NCBI GenBank assembly: GCA_016839555.1
Contig: JAEOUA010000007.1
Location: 124,001-188,000 of the forward strand
DNA from: Promethearchaeota archaeon
GTDB lineage: Archaea > Asgardarchaeota > Lokiarchaeia > Sigyniarchaeales > SOKP01
Length of the DNA stretch: 64,000 nucleotides
Reading direction: 5' to 3'
The translations under genes were made by a program, and so were the position numbers. Each line of letters starts with the position of its first letter. Positions within the stretch are counted from its first letter, which is position 1. The notes under the pieces were generated by a model. It was not told where the DNA came from, searched no databases, and worked only from the letters and a program-made list of their open reading frames with translations. Of the stretch, positions 62,162 through 64,000 are shown one piece after another.

Positions 62162-63175
62162 ATGATAAATAATTTATTCTTGAGATTTTATAATCCTCCA
62201 GCAGCTCTTTTGGCTTCAGGCTCAAAAGAAGGAGTAGAATTAGGTGGCTCTAAGCTCATCCTTAGTATAGATGGGGATCATAATTTCTACAACGAGGGCT
62301 TGATTTATACAGAAATGAGTTGGGCAGAATTTTATAAAGATATCATCGGGCTGGAGGATCAAATAGATACATTCACCACTCAAGAGTTTGAATCAATAAG
62401 AGAAGATCCTAAAGCACTAGTTGAAACAATCGTGTCAAGCATTAAAAAAATTATGACTCAAGAAAAATTATTTTATGGACTCGGAGATTTTGAAGTAGAT
62501 GCCTTCATGAATCAAAACACAGTAATTCCTGGACTAAAATTAGAGAGTACATTGATAAATAAATTGATGGAAGCCCATAAAGAATTTAGGGATACTACAA
62601 AGTTTCCTAAATTAATGAAAGAAGAAGCAAATACAAAATTTATAAATATTACAATTCAAGGCACAAATAAAGAAAGGCTAAGGATTAAAGGGAAAAATCT
62701 CGAGGATATCGCTGATAAATTAAGATTTGCTAAAGGATTTGCTACAGGATTGATAGTATCTTCCAATAAATCTGCAAACTTTTTTATTATGAATGATAGA
62801 ATAGTATTTAAAGAAAATCAGGAACCGGAATTCTATATTGATAAAGATTGTATTATAATTATTGAATCTGGTATTGAGAGGAAGAGGCTTTTTCCAATTA
62901 GTTGGTTTAGATTTGATATTGGAATTCGATCTTTAAAAACTCTTGATTTGTGGGATGAAATTAAGGATGATCCTAATCTAATACAAGTTTTAAACGAATA
63001 TAATTCTTATATTGAAAAACTAATTATAAAAAAATATATAACTCTTAGCACTTCAGAGGATATTGACACAGATTTCGAGAAGGAATTTTTTAAATTAAAT
63101 CCAGCTCAGCGAAGAAAAGCATTAAAAGACATGCTAGATGCCATAAGGGAATTAACTAAAAAACTAGAGGAGTAG
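62162..63175 (+). CDS. Hypothetical protein, 337 residues
   Basis: No recognised family. Soluble and mixed alpha/beta, with text such as AALLASGSKEGVELGGSKLILSIDGDHNFYNEG at the start and a C-terminal helical, charged part (LNPAQRRKALKDMLDAIRELTKKLEE). Hydrophobic content is low and no signal peptide is seen. The ATG has only weak upstream GAGAGAAAGAG. It is convergent with gatC, the two stops two bases apart. Confidence 0.7.
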   Translation: MINNLFLRFYNPPAALLASGSKEGVELGGSKLILSIDGDHNFYNEGLIYTEMSWAEFYKDIIGLEDQIDTFTTQEFESIREDPKALVETIVSSIKKIMTQEKLFYGLGDFEVDAFMNQNTVIPGLKLESTLINKLMEAHKEFRDTTKFPKLMKEEANTKFINITIQGTNKERLRIKGKNLEDIADKLRFAKGFATGLIVSSNKSANFFIMNDRIVFKENQEPEFYIDKDCIIIIESGIERKRLFPISWFRFDIGIRSLKTLDLWDEIKDDPNLIQVLNEYNSYIEKLIIKKYITLSTSEDIDTDFEKEFFKLNPAQRRKALKDMLDAIRELTKKLEE

Positions 63176-63177
63176 AA

Positions 63178-63483
63178 TTACTCTTTTAAAATCCGGGGTG
63201 CTTTAATATAACCGTCTTTTGTATGTTGGGCGTTTTTTAATGCCTCTTCTTGACTTAAGCCTTCCCACGGTTTATCTTCCCTAAACACATTCTTTAGTTC
63301 TTCAATAGGATGCCGTGTAGGTTCCACATTTTCTGTATCTAGATTGTTTAATTTTTTAAAATAAGAGAGAATACTATTTAGCTGTTTAGAAAATGTCTCT
63401 TTTTCTTCTGGTGTTAATTCTAATAATGCTAAATCCGCAATTTGCTCTATGATATCCTTTGAGATTTCTTTATCATTCGTCAT
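63178..63483 (-). CDS. gatC: Asp/Glu-tRNA amidotransferase subunit C
   Basis: 101 residues. It has the family pattern of an N-terminal helix pair LADLALLELTPEEKETFSKQLNSILSYFKKLNNLDTENVEPTRHP and the late NAQHTKDGYIKAPRIL. GatC is the small scaffold that wraps around GatA/GatB in the complex converting Asp-tRNA(Asn) or Glu-tRNA(Gln) to the amide. gatA and gatB are not in this window; they could follow beyond its edge or elsewhere. Confidence 0.93.
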   Translation of the reverse strand: MTNDKEISKDIIEQIADLALLELTPEEKETFSKQLNSILSYFKKLNNLDTENVEPTRHPIEELKNVFREDKPWEGLSQEEALKNAQHTKDGYIKAPRILKE

Positions 63484-63606
63484 TATTTAAAGAAATAAAC
63501 CGTTTTACTTTATTTTTTATAATACTAAAGATATTATTATTTTTTTCTTTTTGTTATATAATCAATTTAACAATTCTCAAATAAAATCATAATTTTTTAA
63601 AAAACG

Positions 63607-63960
63607 ATGAGTAGTAAAAATAGGTTATGGCGCGAGATTCCCGGATATGTTTTCGTTGCGTTAGCTCGTAGAGGCATGGAAAAGATCCCATTAGATCAAT
63701 GTTTTTTGCCTGGTTGCGACAATAATGATATTAATGAATTAGAACCTTTCGATATCGAAGAACATGATGATGACGAGAAAAATATTAAAATCATTAAAAT
63801 TAAATGCCATAAGTGCCAAGGTATCTTTCAATTCAAACTCGAAACTTTAAAAAAAGTAGCTAAAAAAGTTGGTGATAGCGAAGAAAAACCATTATCTATG
63901 GGAATTGCTTATGCCTTAGATGAAAAAGGTAAAAATCTCGGACATATTGGCTATTTTTAA
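63607..63960 (+). CDS. Hypothetical zinc-binding protein, 117 residues
   Basis: A short soluble protein with two cysteine pairs, CFLPGC near residue 33 and CHKC near residue 73, that likely bind one zinc around an acidic loop (DIEEHDDDEKN). The last residues are SMGIAYALDEKGKNLGHIGYF. I do not recognise a family. It is divergent from gatC with a 120-base AT-rich gap and no strong SD, so the mRNA may be leaderless. Confidence 0.7.
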   Translation: MSSKNRLWREIPGYVFVALARRGMEKIPLDQCFLPGCDNNDINELEPFDIEEHDDDEKNIKIIKIKCHKCQGIFQFKLETLKKVAKKVGDSEEKPLSMGIAYALDEKGKNLGHIGYF

Positions 63961-64000
63961 TGGTATAGAATGTATTAAAACATAAATTTTTTTCTTGATT

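Overview
The window is about 64 kb of AT-rich archaeal DNA, almost certainly from an Asgard archaeon (Promethearchaeota, Lokiarchaeia-like). The main evidence is a compact eukaryote-style ubiquitin locus at 32.6-37.0 kb: a ubiquitin-like protein, a UBA3-like E1, an E2, a JAMM/MPN+ protease and a membrane-anchored RING-like protein. Supporting evidence is a GPN-loop GTPase, archaeal-type split glutamate synthase, an HdrBC-type iron-sulfur protein, an intron-containing tRNA-Ala(GGC), archaeal-style histidine kinases and GGTGAT/GAGG Shine-Dalgarno sites. The lineage cannot be fixed further without a tree. I saw no integrase, transposase, CRISPR array or rRNA.

Layout. 0-5 kb: a truncated FkbM methyltransferase, an LRR protein, a radical SAM/SPASM enzyme followed by a 48-codon ORF with a strong SD (possible RiPP precursor), and a sulfatase-superfamily protein. 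5.4-14.7 kb: two tandem carA-carB operons; the second CarA has lost the catalytic Cys and His of its glutaminase, so that pair probably uses free ammonia. 14.8-18.8 kb: two TauE/SafE permeases, a tiny membrane protein and NAD synthetase. 19-31 kb: amt-glnK, a decayed receiver gene, two histidine kinases, an Lrp gene broken by one stop, a three-gene glutamate synthase and an HdrBC-like protein. 31.6-37 kb: a coiled-coil protein and the ubiquitin locus. 37-46 kb: glutamine synthetase with a divergent intact Lrp, a GPH-type transporter, the GPN GTPase and a 1331-residue surface subtilase. 46-64 kb: tRNA-Ala, a GH3 glycosidase and housekeeping genes (rpiA, purE, thiolase, dut, gatC), interrupted by a SIR2-TPR gene bracketed by a 21-bp direct repeat and next to a decayed gene.

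Two themes stand out. Nitrogen handling is concentrated here: ammonium uptake (Amt/GlnK), GS/GOGAT, two Lrp regulators and a probable ammonia-dependent carbamoyl-phosphate synthetase. The ubiquitin locus carries all enzyme classes needed for conjugation and removal, with a candidate E3 placed in the membrane.

A further pattern is start-codon use. Four genes (HdrBC-like, RING-like, GPN GTPase, esterase) have conserved N-termini that lie upstream of every ATG/GTG/TTG but start at an ATT or ATA codon correctly spaced from a Shine-Dalgarno site. In two of them the upstream part holds essential residues (the first cluster Cys of HdrB and the GTPase P-loop). This suggests real AUU/AUA initiation in this organism, and I have set those gene starts accordingly.
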